Positions 21,322 to 30,809 of a stretch of 35,672 bases of DNA are shown in pieces. Under the pieces are notes generated by a model. That model was not told the origin of the DNA, made no database searches, and worked only from the letters and a program-made list of their open reading frames with translations. A program made the position numbers and the translations under genes. Each line of letters starts with the position of its first letter. The stretch's first letter is position 1. Origin of the DNA: Myxococcales bacterium (lineage in GTDB: Bacteria > Myxococcota_A > Polyangia > Haliangiales > Haliangiaceae); the NCBI GenBank assembly GCA_005779305.1, contig SXJR01000043.1, positions 1 through 35,672 on the forward strand, in the 5' to 3' direction.

Positions 21322-22618
21322 GCTCGTCGTTGCGATCGCGGTTGCGATCGCGATCGCCGGCACGGGTGCGGGGTGCGGGGACGGGAAACGGGCGGCGGGT
21401 GGCGGGAAACGGGATGCGGTCACAGCGGCGGATGCGGCTGCAGCGGCGGATGCGGTCACAGCGGCGGACGCGGCTTCGGCGGCGGGGGCAGCGGACATCG
21501 CCGCCATCGACCGCGCCCTCGAGCAGGGCGCGGCCTTCCTGGCCTCGCGTCAGGACGTCGACGGGGCCATCCGATCGCCGACCTACGCCGCGTTCCGCGA
21601 CGGCTACGCGCTGAGCGGCCTGGCCGCGATGGCGCTCGGGCTCGCCCCCGGCGATGCCGCGGCGCGCGCTTATCCGAAGGTCGTCGACTTCCTGGCCACG
21701 CTGGACGGCGCCACCGAGCCGGCCTATCCGACCTACGCCGAGGCGCTGGCGGTCCTGGTCTTCAACAGCCCAGCCAACCAGCGTCACGCCGCGGTGCGCG
21801 ACCGGCTACGCGCACGGCTCCGCACGCGTCAGCTCGGACCGGCGAATGGCTGGAAGGCCGATGACGCGTCCTACGGCGGATGGGGCTATTACCCGCGCCA
21901 GCCGAAGCGGCCAGCGGGAGCGATCCACGACGATCTGCTGTCGAGCAACCTGTCGGCGACGTTGCTGGTGGTCGGCGCCCTCACGCTGGGCGGCGTGCCC
22001 GCCGACGATCCGGCGCTGGTCGTGGCCCGCGGCTTCGTCGAGCGCTGCCAGAACCGGATCCTCCCCTGTCCCGCCAACCCCTGTCCCACCGACGGTGGCT
22101 TCTTCTTCTCGCCCGCCGTCCCCGACAGCAACAAGGCCGGCACGCTGCGCTTCGGCGACCGCGACGTCTTCCGCTCGTACGGCTCGATGACCGCTGACGG
22201 TTTGCGTGCGCTCCTTCGCCTCGGCGTGGCGCCCGGCGACAAGCGCGTGGTCGAGGCCGCCGACTGGCTCGAGCGCAACTTCGATCCGGCCCAGAACCCG
22301 GGCACGTTCGCCGACGGCGCCGAGGTCCGCCGCGCGTCGGCCTACTTCTACTGGTCGTGGACCTCGGCCCACGCGCTGCGTGCGATCGGCAGGCCCGAGC
22401 TCGTCACCACCCGCGGGCGCGTCGCCTGGGCGCCGGCGCTGGCCGCCGAGTTGCTCCGCCGCCAGCGCGACGACGGGGCGTGGAAGAACGACTACACCGA
22501 GATGCGCGAGGACGATCCGGTGGTGGCCACGTCGTTCGCGATGGCGTCGCTGCTGGTGTGCCGGGGCGTGATCACCGGGGAGTACCGGAGTCACGCCGGC
22601 TCGGCTGGTGTACTGTGA
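21209..22618 (+). CDS. Prenyltransferase/squalene-cyclase-like alpha/alpha-toroid protein 2 (start uncertain)
   Basis: Up to 469 residues in the +1/-1 shifted frame relative to the preceding gene. The C-terminal region has QW-type toroid repeats: ALEQGAAFLASRQDVDGAI, YGGWGYYPRQP and ELLRRQRDDGAWKNDYTEM. A Val/Ala/Ile core (ELVVAIAVAIAIAGTGAGC) and a Cys followed by GDGK look like a lipoprotein signal, but this core begins right after the stop of the preceding gene, and no ATG, GTG or TTG lies in frame between that stop and the core. The only in-frame start is ATG 21209, which would give a 113-nt overlap and a 38-residue Arg-rich n-region. An Ala/Asp linker (about 68-95) precedes the fold. It is the second member of a tandem pair and probably arose by duplication, although sequence identity by eye is low. 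Confidence 0.8.
   Translation: MEAGPAITASPGGRSAPPRRCSCSWATARPRRWRSPAELVVAIAVAIAIAGTGAGCGDGKRAAGGGKRDAVTAADAAAAADAVTAADAASAAGAADIAAIDRALEQGAAFLASRQDVDGAIRSPTYAAFRDGYALSGLAAMALGLAPGDAAARAYPKVVDFLATLDGATEPAYPTYAEALAVLVFNSPANQRHAAVRDRLRARLRTRQLGPANGWKADDASYGGWGYYPRQPKRPAGAIHDDLLSSNLSATLLVVGALTLGGVPADDPALVVARGFVERCQNRILPCPANPCPTDGGFFFSPAVPDSNKAGTLRFGDRDVFRSYGSMTADGLRALLRLGVAPGDKRVVEAADWLERNFDPAQNPGTFADGAEVRRASAYFYWSWTSAHALRAIGRPELVTTRGRVAWAPALAAELLRRQRDDGAWKNDYTEMREDDPVVATSFAMASLLVCRGVITGEYRSHAGSAGVL
21329..21352 (+). repeat. Two direct copies of a 12-bp GTTGCGATCGCG unit
   Basis: Two perfect adjacent copies sit just after the stop codon of toroid gene 1 and encode part of the Val/Ala/Ile signal core of toroid gene 2. 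Each contains the octamer palindrome GCGATCGC. Slippage here would change the signal core by four residues. Confidence 0.8.
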
Positions 22619-22622
22619 CCCG

Positions 22623-23513
22623 ATGGCCGCGAAGAAGAAGCCAGTCGCCAAGGCCAAGAAGCCCGCTGCTGCCGCCAAGGTGAAGCCTGCCGCTGCTGCC
22701 AAGGCGAAGCCGCCGCTGCCGGGTAAGGCCCCTGCCAGAGCCGGCAAACCGGCGACCGTCAACGCGCCGCCGGCCAGACCCGCCGTCGCCCGGCCGACGG
22801 CGCCGCCGATCCGGCTCTCGTCCCTCAGCCCGGGGTTCTCGTCGTCACGGCCGGCCGCACCGCCGCCGCCGGCGCCGTCGCCGATCGATCACGCCGCCCG
22901 CCTGCGCGATCTCTGGCGCCGGCTCGAGACCTGGGTCGGCGCCTACGGCGCACCGTCGCTCGGGCTCGCCGACGGCGCGTCGGAGCGGGCCATCGCGGCG
23001 GCCGAGAAGACGATGAAGCTGAAGTTCCCGCCCGACGTGCGCGCCTCGCTGGCGATCCACGCCGGTCAGGCCGCTGACGGCGTGGTGTTCCCGTGGATGC
23101 CGGGATGTGCGCCGCTGCTGTCCCTCGAGCGCATCGTCGAGCGCTGGGAGGAAGAGCAGGAGCTGGCCCGCAAGAAACCGCCGAAGAAGGAGAGCGTCGA
23201 GGCCGGCGGCAAGCTGAAGGGCGGCGTGTACCGGACCGGTCGCATCCCGCTGGCGGGTCCGGTCGGCAAGGATCCGGCGCGGACGTTCCTCGATCTCGAT
23301 CCGGGCCCGGCCGGGGTCAGCGGTCAGCTCATCACCATGGTCAACGCCACCGACTTCGTGGTGATCGACGCCAGCTTCACGGCCGCGTTCGAGCGCTGGG
23401 TCAACGTGCTCGAGCGCGGCCTGTGGAGCTACGACGCCGAGTGGCACACCGTGCACCCGCGCGCGCTGGCCCCCGCGACCAGCCACCCCGCCGGTTTGTT
23501 CTCGAAGCGCTGA
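22623..23513 (+). CDS. SMI1/KNR4 (SUKH) family protein with basic Ala/Lys/Pro N-terminal tail
   Basis: A 296-residue protein. Residues 1-50 are Lys/Ala-rich (MAAKKKPVAKAKKPAAAAK), resembling histone H1-type tails, and residues 50-100 are Pro/Ala-rich. Residues 105-280 match the SMI1/KNR4 fold in order: LRDLWRRLETWVGAYGAP, ASERAIAAAEKTMKLKFPPDVRASLAIHAGQ, then FLDLDPGPAGVSGQLITM and FERWVNVLERGLW. The SUKH superfamily is best known for immunity proteins of polymorphic toxin systems, but many members are solitary housekeeping or regulatory proteins, and no toxin gene is adjacent. The basic tail suggests nucleic-acid or polyanion binding. The start at 22623 lies 4 bp after the stop of toroid gene 2, so co-transcription is likely. 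It is convergent with the LysE gene. Confidence 0.85.
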   Translation: MAAKKKPVAKAKKPAAAAKVKPAAAAKAKPPLPGKAPARAGKPATVNAPPARPAVARPTAPPIRLSSLSPGFSSSRPAAPPPPAPSPIDHAARLRDLWRRLETWVGAYGAPSLGLADGASERAIAAAEKTMKLKFPPDVRASLAIHAGQAADGVVFPWMPGCAPLLSLERIVERWEEEQELARKKPPKKESVEAGGKLKGGVYRTGRIPLAGPVGKDPARTFLDLDPGPAGVSGQLITMVNATDFVVIDASFTAAFERWVNVLERGLWSYDAEWHTVHPRALAPATSHPAGLFSKR

Positions 23514-23517
23514 ATTC

Positions 23518-24168
23518 TCAGATCGCCAGCCAGCCCTGGGCGGCGCGGGCGAGCGAGAGGACACCGGCCGTGACCAGCACGCTGCTGACCAACGCCGTGA
23601 TGCGCGCGACGAGCGGCCCCCGGTTTCGGCCGCGGTGCGAGACGAGCGCCATCAAGACGAACCAGGCGCACGAGCCGCAGCCGATGCCGGCGGCCGTGGC
23701 CAGACCTTCGACGGTGGACGCGCCGGTGAGGAGCGAGCCGAGGACTACCAACCAGGTCAGCATCGCGCCCGGGTTGGCGAGGAGCGTGGCCCCGCCGAGC
23801 GCGAGGCCGCGGATCACCTCGCCGCGGTGGCCGCCGCGATCGTCGCCCTGGCGGTCGGTCGCGTCGACGGACCCGGTCGGGGCCCGACCGCGCAGGTGGC
23901 GGAGCCCGTAGCCGACCAGGACCATCCCGCTCACCGCCTGGAGCACCGGCGGCAGCGCCGGGTGGCGCGCCAGGAGTGGGCCGACGCCGAGCACGCCGAG
24001 CGAGGCGTAGGTGAGGTCGCCACCGGCCGCGCCGAGGGCGACCCCGAGCGCCCGCCGCAGGCCGCGCTGCGTGGCCGCTCGGATCACCGCCAGCCCGCAC
24101 GGGCCGGGAATCACGCTCGAGCCGGCGCCGACGACGAGACCGAGGACCAGGTAGGCCAGCACGATCAC
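23518..24168 (-). CDS. LysE/RhtB-family exporter
   Basis: A 216-residue membrane protein starting with GTG. It has about six hydrophobic segments (LAYLVLGLVVGAGSSVIPG, GDLTYASLGVLGVGPLL, PVLQAVSGMVLVGYGL, GATLLANPGAMLTWLVVLG, AGIGCGSCAWFVLMALV, ITALVSSVLVTAGVLSLA). The early PGP motif (21-23) followed by a basic cytoplasmic loop, and the NPGAMLTW motif, are characteristic of LysE/RhtB transporters, which export amino acids or related solutes. The substrate is not predictable. Length is typical. Its GTG overlaps the TGA of the small gene upstream (GTGA), indicating translational coupling. It ends 4 bp from the convergent SMI1/KNR4 gene. Confidence 0.92.
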   Translation of the reverse strand: MIVLAYLVLGLVVGAGSSVIPGPCGLAVIRAATQRGLRRALGVALGAAGGDLTYASLGVLGVGPLLARHPALPPVLQAVSGMVLVGYGLRHLRGRAPTGSVDATDRQGDDRGGHRGEVIRGLALGGATLLANPGAMLTWLVVLGSLLTGASTVEGLATAAGIGCGSCAWFVLMALVSHRGRNRGPLVARITALVSSVLVTAGVLSLARAAQGWLAI

Positions 24169-24401
24169 GCCTCCGCCACGGCGGCGGACGCCGGGGTCGG
24201 CACACTCGCGTGATCGAGCCCCTCACCGGGCGTGAGGTCGCCGTTGGCCCGCCACGGCACCGACACGTCGAATCCGCTGTCCCCGGTGCGGGCCTCGGCG
24301 TCGGCGGTCCGGCGCAGCGAGTTGCGCAACATCGTCGCCGGTCCGACGGCATACCAGGAATTGGTGAACGGCCCGAGACGGTGGCGGATCGATCGAAACA
24401 T
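24165..24401 (-). CDS. Small 78-residue protein coupled to the LysE gene
   Basis: A short protein starting MFRSIRHRLGPFTNSWYAVG. An excellent ribosome-binding site (GAGGAGG, 6 nt before ATG 24401) and the 4-nt overlap with the LysE start make this a strong small-gene call. The N-terminus is basic and aromatic; the rest (SLRRTADAEARTGDSGFDVSV, LTPGEGLDH) is hydrophilic with no membrane segment or recognised domain. Its position suggests an accessory role for the exporter or simply translation coupling. Confidence 0.75.
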   Translation of the reverse strand: MFRSIRHRLGPFTNSWYAVGPATMLRNSLRRTADAEARTGDSGFDVSVPWRANGDLTPGEGLDHASVPTPASAAVAEA

Positions 24402-24500
24402 GTGGCCTCCTCGGATCAGCGTGGGGCAGGGCCACGTGAGACGAGGAGGCAGCGGCGGTGACGGACGCGGCGGCAGAGCGTGAGGAAGCCGTGACCGCGG

Positions 24501-24677
24501 TCAGGGATCTCGATCGGAGAGATCGACAGAGAGCACCCGCGGCTCGTCGGCGTCGTGGGTCGGAGACCCCGGCGTCGTGCGCGCGGCGTCGCTTGGCCGG
24601 CAGCGCCACAGCGCGATGACGGCGACGACCACGGTGGCGGTGAGGACCAGGAGCTCGATGAGGAGACGACCGTGCAT
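24501..24677 (-). CDS. Candidate 58-residue single-pass membrane protein
   Basis: A short open frame (MHGRLLIELLVLTATVVVAV...) with one predicted transmembrane helix (about residues 5-24) followed by a cytoplasmic or periplasmic tail (RCRPSDAARTTPGSPTHDADEPRVLSVD). A modest AGGG element lies about 7 nt upstream of ATG 24677. It lies 99 bp upstream of the 78-residue gene on the same strand and could start a three-gene unit ending in the LysE exporter. The call rests on the clean hydrophobic/polar layout and strand agreement. Confidence 0.5.
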   Translation of the reverse strand: MHGRLLIELLVLTATVVVAVIALWRCRPSDAARTTPGSPTHDADEPRVLSVDLSDRDP

Positions 24678-24918
24678 GACGACCCTGGGGCGGCGAGGTG
24701 ACGGGAAGCCGGGAACTCGGCAACCATGGGCTCAGGGCGCGTGAAGGGGCGAGTGCGGTCGGCGTGAGCTTCGCGTGAACCCGCGGTGCCGTCCGTCACT
24801 CGTGATGAGATGACACCCATGACTTCGTGCCCGCGCTGTGCGAATCCCGCCGCGGTCGGCGTGCTGTTCGCGTCGTGCGCGGCGCAAGCGACCTCGGTCG
24901 CTTACGACGGCGGCACGG
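24678..24918. other. Intergenic region with no convincing gene
   Basis: A 241-bp stretch between the candidate small membrane-protein gene and the 3' end of the 245-residue gene. The only coding-like trace is a plus-strand frame beginning at 24819 with MTSCPRCANPAA and a later SC, reminiscent of a decayed zinc ribbon. It runs antisense into the next gene and lacks a good ribosome-binding site. No clear promoter or terminator is seen. Confidence 0.4.
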
Positions 24919-25656
24919 TCAGCGCGTGCGCTCGAACGGCCGCGCTTCGGCGATGCGGTAGGCGATCACTTCGGGCGGGCCGAGGTGGCGCTCGACCGAA
25001 CGGCGGGCCTCGGGCGGCAGGGTCGCCAGCTCGCGCTCGATCGTCGCGGTCATGGCGGCGGCCCGGTCGGGCTCGGCCAGACCCTCGTGATCGACCTCGC
25101 CCGGGTCGCCATCACCGCCGGCCATGTCCTGGACCGCGGTGAAGACGTCGAGCAGATCGGCAAGCATCGTCGGGTCGAGCTTGCTCTCGGCGGCGGCCTT
25201 CGACAGATCGACGGCGAAGTCGACCATGTGTTCGGTGCGCTGCGACAGCTGCACGCGGACCGAGCCGACCGTGCGCGTGGGAACGGCCCCCGGCTTGGGC
25301 GCTGCGTAGCGCTCGGCGCGCCGGGCGACGTCGGTCGAGAAGCCGAGCTCGTGCGGCGTCGCCGCCTTGACCGCCTGCTCACCGCCGTGCACGCCCGCGG
25401 CTTCACCGACCACCACGCCGCGCGCCAGATCGTCGCTCGACGCGCCGCCGAGCCGACCCGCGCGGGCGAGATCGTCAGCGCCGCCCGCGCCGTGGCCCAG
25501 ATCGCCGACGTGTCGGACGTGGGCGACGTCGTCTCCGTGCCGCGCCGCGGTGCCGCAGGCGCGGCAGCCATCGTCGGCGAACCTGCCGGCCCCGGCCAGG
25601 GCCGCCAGGATCCCGCCGCCCGCCACCACCGCCGCCTTTCCATTGCCGTCACTCAT
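24919..25656 (-). CDS. Membrane-anchored or exported protein of unknown function
   Basis: A 245-residue protein starting MSDGNGKAAVVAGGGILAALAGA, with a short Ala/Gly-rich hydrophobic N-terminal segment that could be an anchor. A Gly/Asp/His-rich stretch with two cysteines (DDGCRACG) follows, then a predicted helical region of about 140 residues (VQLSQRTEHMVDFAVDLSKAAAESKLDPTMLADLLDVFTAVQDMAGG; MTATIERELATLPPEARRSVERHLGPPEVIAYRI). The helical half reads like a small regulatory or scaffold domain, but I do not recognise it. Start ATG 25656 and stop 24919 are clear. It lies upstream of nothing obviously related: korB ends 84 bp away on the same strand and could read into it. Confidence 0.75.
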   Translation of the reverse strand: MSDGNGKAAVVAGGGILAALAGAGRFADDGCRACGTAARHGDDVAHVRHVGDLGHGAGGADDLARAGRLGGASSDDLARGVVVGEAAGVHGGEQAVKAATPHELGFSTDVARRAERYAAPKPGAVPTRTVGSVRVQLSQRTEHMVDFAVDLSKAAAESKLDPTMLADLLDVFTAVQDMAGGDGDPGEVDHEGLAEPDRAAAMTATIERELATLPPEARRSVERHLGPPEVIAYRIAEARPFERTR

Positions 25657-25705
25657 GACGGCTCGAGATTAGCAGCCCACGTCAGCCGTGCACCCGCTCG
25701 ATGCT

Positions 25706-25740
25706 GCCCGAGACCCGAGCTCGGGGCCCGAGGCCCGAGC

Positions 25741-25742
<2 letters not shown>
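25706..25742. repeat. 20-bp-period direct repeat with an internal palindrome at the korB stop codon
   Basis: Two copies of a 17-bp unit (GCCCGAGACCCGAGCTC and GCCCGAGGCCCGAGCTC, one mismatch) lie 20 bp apart. The second overlaps the korB stop codon. The first copy overlaps the 12-bp palindrome CCCGAGCTCGGG (25714-25725). RNA from either strand could fold here, so it may act as a transcript-end structure, although there is no T-tract. Confidence 0.65.
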
Positions 25743-26778
<1,036 letters not shown>

Positions 26779-26835
26779 GGTCGTCTCGATCCTTCTCGAT
26801 CAGGCCTTTACAGGCCCTGATCATCTAATCGTCGT

Positions 26836-28719
<1,884 letters not shown>

Positions 28720-28768
28720 CAGATCCTCGGACGCGTCTTTCCAGGGGCGGGTGGCGCGTATCCCGGGG

Positions 28769-28797
28769 ACCCTACCGGGGTCGGCCGCCGGGTGCAA
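28769..28797 (-). promoter_or_regulatory. Weak candidate promoter for korAB
   Basis: On the minus strand, TTGCAC (28797-28792) and TAGGGT (28774-28769) are separated by 17 bp, about 50 bp upstream of ATG 28719. Each hexamer matches the sigma-70 consensus in only about half its positions, so this is tentative. Confidence 0.3.
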
Positions 28798-28822
28798 TGG
28801 CTGTGCTGATTGCCCGGGCGCC

Positions 28823-28851
28823 TTGCGAACCGTAACAGTTCCCGGTATCTG
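28823..28851 (+). promoter_or_regulatory. Candidate promoter of tRNA-Arg
   Basis: TTGCGA (28823-28828) and TATCTG (28846-28851) are separated by exactly 17 bp. The tRNA begins 11 nt after the -10 box, so the leader would be only a few bases, which is usual for a tRNA gene. Confidence 0.5.
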
Positions 28852-28861
28852 TAAGCGGCGA

Positions 28862-28935
28862 GCACCCGTAGCTCAGCTGGATCGAGCGTTGGCCTCCGGA
28901 GCCAAAGGTCGCAGGTTCGAATCTTGCCGGGTGCA
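28862..28935 (+). tRNA. tRNA-Arg (anticodon CCG)
   Basis: A 74-nt cloverleaf. The acceptor stem pairs GCACCCG with CGGGTGC. The D-arm is GCTC...GAGC, the anticodon arm TTGGC-CTCCGGA-GCCAA places CCG at positions 34-36, and the T-arm is GCAGG-TTCGAAT-CTTGC. The discriminator base is A and CCA is not encoded. It reads CGG codons, which are frequent in this GC-rich genome. The start codon of the next gene lies only 12 nt after its last base. Confidence 0.96.
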
Positions 28936-28946
28936 CGAGTGGAACG

Positions 28947-29660
28947 GTGGCCAAGACCCTCGCCCAGATCGCGGTTGACGCAGGTCTCCTGTCGAGGGCG
29001 GACGTGGGTCGGGCCGAGCAGATGGCCGACGAGAAGCGCGTCCCGCTGGTGGTCGTGCTCATCCGCGAGCTCGGCATCGACGAGGTCGCGCTGGTCGGCG
29101 CCTTCCGCCGCGAGCTGCGCATGCTCTCGGTCGACCCGCGGGCGGTGAAGCCCGAGACCGACGCCCTGCGCGAGGTGTCGCGCGACCTGTGCAAGCGCCT
29201 GCGCGTGGTGCCGCTGCGGGTCAGCGGTCCGCCAGAGGACGACAAGGAGATCTGGCTGGCCATGGCCGATCCCACCGACATGGGCTCGATCGCCGAGGTC
29301 GAGCGGGTCACCGGCGCGATGGTCGATCCAGCGCTCCTGCCGCTGTCGGCGATCGACGAGCTGATCGAGCGCGGTTACAAGGAGCTCAACACACAGGTCG
29401 TGAAGCGCAAGGTGGCGAAGCCCGGCAAGGTGTTCGGGGGCAACGTCACCGTCCACACCAAGCCGCACGAGCGGGTTGGCGCCGACGGCGACGAAACCTC
29501 GGATCACTCGCGCACGGTGCCGTTTCACCAGATCGCGGACGAGGCCGACGCCGCCACCCGGGTGAGCGCGCTGGTCAAGGTGCTCATCGACAAGGGCGTG
29601 ATCGCCGAGGAAGACTACGAGACGGCGATCCGCGATCTGCTCCGCCGCCGCGGCGAGTAG
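28947..29660 (+). CDS. Stand-alone MshEN/GspE N-terminal-type domain protein
   Basis: A 237-residue protein starting with GTG. Residues 4-60 have the two-helix MshEN-like pattern (TLAQIAVDAGLLSRADVGRAEQM ... PLVVVLIRELGIDEVALVGAF), and residues 60-150 resemble the rest of the type II secretion/type IV pilus ATPase N-terminal domain (LCKRLRVVPLRVSG; KEIWLAMADPTDMGSIAEVERVTG). There is no Walker motif, so it is not the ATPase itself. A C-terminal helical segment (residues 195-235) includes VSALVKVLIDKGVIAEEDYETAIRDLL, which again resembles a half MshEN unit. Such domains in the family bind c-di-GMP or dock partner ATPases; binding here is inference. It starts 12 nt after the tRNA and probably shares its transcript. 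No strong ribosome-binding site is visible. Confidence 0.85.
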   Translation: MAKTLAQIAVDAGLLSRADVGRAEQMADEKRVPLVVVLIRELGIDEVALVGAFRRELRMLSVDPRAVKPETDALREVSRDLCKRLRVVPLRVSGPPEDDKEIWLAMADPTDMGSIAEVERVTGAMVDPALLPLSAIDELIERGYKELNTQVVKRKVAKPGKVFGGNVTVHTKPHERVGADGDETSDHSRTVPFHQIADEADAATRVSALVKVLIDKGVIAEEDYETAIRDLLRRRGE

Positions 29661-29673
29661 CTGCGAACACGCG

Positions 29674-30333
29674 ATGGGCGTTGCGATCGGAGACGTGTTC
29701 GCCTTCACCGCTCGACGGCGGTGGTTCCCGCTCCAGGTCGTCGGCAAGCGCAGGGTCTCCGAATGGGAGGTGGTCGTCTTCGACGCGCCGTCGAAGCGGC
29801 GTCCGGGCCCGGCGATCGTCGATGGCGCGCCCATCTACGTGCTGCGCCACGGGCATCCGCGCAACGAGCCGCTCTACCTGGTCTGCTCCGGCGAGCCACC
29901 GGCGACGCTGGCGCGGCTCGGCCGGCGACCGGTGGCGCTTGCCTTCGAGCTGCCGACGACCTTCCGGACGTCGCCGCGCGCCGGCGAGGATTCGCTGCCG
30001 GTGTGGGCGACCTGGAACTACGCCCGCGAGCGAATCACGCTCGATCGGGCGAAGCAGCCGCCGCCGTTTCACTCGCGCCTGTTCCCGTCGTGGAAGACCG
30101 TCGATCCGCGGGCGCTGCGGGCGATCGACGCCGCCGTCCGTCGCTTCGCGACGGTGAAGCCGGCCACCGCCGCCGCGCTGCGCACCGCCGTGCGCGCATG
30201 CAACAAGCACGAGCGCGAGATCGACACCCTCGGCCGCGAGGAGCTGCACGACAAGCTCGTCGCCATCGCCCGCCGCCACCGGTTCGATCCCGACGCGGCC
30301 GCCGCCATCATCGACGCCAGTCGCGACTGGTAG
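29674..30333 (+). CDS. Protein of unknown function
   Basis: A 219-residue protein starting MGVAIGDVFAFTARRRWFPLQVVG. The first 130 residues look like a beta-rich domain (IGDVFAF ... VVVFDAPSKRRPGPAIVDGAPIYVLRHGHPRNEPLYLVCSG), and residues 140-219 are mostly helical (LRAIDAAVRRFATVKPATAAALRTAVRACNKHEREIDTL). The 'GDVFAF' opening resembles Imm26-type immunity proteins, but the match is too short to name it. No signal or membrane segment is seen. It follows the MshEN-type gene by 13 bp on the same strand, so the two are probably co-transcribed. Coding confidence comes from spacing, codon pattern and plausible composition. Confidence 0.75.
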   Translation: MGVAIGDVFAFTARRRWFPLQVVGKRRVSEWEVVVFDAPSKRRPGPAIVDGAPIYVLRHGHPRNEPLYLVCSGEPPATLARLGRRPVALAFELPTTFRTSPRAGEDSLPVWATWNYARERITLDRAKQPPPFHSRLFPSWKTVDPRALRAIDAAVRRFATVKPATAAALRTAVRACNKHEREIDTLGREELHDKLVAIARRHRFDPDAAAAIIDASRDW

Positions 30334-30430
30334 CAGCCATGGAGACGAACTTGGAGCTCGCGATCCAGGCTGTCTCGGGCTCGAAGAGGCTCGCCGTGGG
30401 GCGCACGTAGCCCGATCAGGCCACGACCAT

Positions 30431-30458
30431 CGCGACACCGCGTGAGCGCGGTGTCGCG
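30431..30458. terminator. Perfect 12-bp stem hairpin, possible intrinsic terminator
   Basis: CGCGACACCGCG, loop TGAG, CGCGGTGTCGCG: a perfect 12-bp stem about 100 bp downstream of the unknown gene ending at 30333. No T-run follows, so it may be a transcript-end stabiliser or a protein site rather than a classical Rho-independent terminator. Confidence 0.6.
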
Positions 30459-30737
30459 GTCGACCAGCTGCTCGGCTGAGGCGGACCTGCCGCGGCGCGG
30501 GGCGGCGGGCCCTGCGGCGAGGGCGGTCCGGGGTGGCACACCCGGCGCCTACCAGTGGTGGATCCGCGACAGCCCGGCCGCGGTTTTCCGGCGCAGCGAA
30601 CGGCTGGTCACGGCAGGATTGCCGGGCTTTCCGTCGCTGGCGGGCGCGGCGACCGGCCAAACGCGCGGATCACCGTGGCTCCTCGACGGGGCAACCATGC
30701 CGGGGTGCCAGCGTCTGCCTGGCGCAGCCCGTGCATG

Positions 30738-30771
30738 GTTCCAGGAACGTCCCGGATCCGTGCGCTATATT
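30738..30771 (+). promoter_or_regulatory. Candidate promoter of the zinc-ribbon kinase gene
   Basis: An 11-bp palindrome GTTCCAGGAAC (30738-30748) is followed after 17 bp by TATATT (30766-30771), about 38 bp before ATG 30810. The GGAAC part resembles the -35 of ECF sigma factors, while TATATT resembles a sigma-70 -10 box, so the sigma class is unclear. Confidence 0.35.
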
Positions 30772-30809
30772 CGACAGCGCGCTCGGACTCTCGGGACCCC
30801 CCGAAGACC

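Larger units (their letters stand above)
30334..30809. other. Intergenic region with hairpin and promoter-like elements
   Basis: This 476-bp stretch has no convincing gene on either strand; open frames in it are Arg/Pro-rich and lack ribosome-binding sites. It contains a strong hairpin at 30431-30458, an 11-bp palindrome at 30738-30748 and a TATATT box at 30766-30771, all listed separately. Confidence 0.55.

Noticed and set aside
19897..21507. N-terminal extension of the aspartyl protease-like lipoprotein on the minus strand
   Set aside because: The extension is low-complexity and antisense to toroid gene 1, while ATG 19896 gives a proper lipoprotein signal.
19999..22618. Calling the toroid proteins squalene-hopene cyclases
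   Set aside because: The DXDD catalytic motif is missing and both carry lipoprotein-like signals; only the fold type is supported.
29674..30333. Naming the 219-residue gene an Imm26-type immunity protein
   Set aside because: Only the short GDVFAF opening is similar, and no toxin gene is adjacent.
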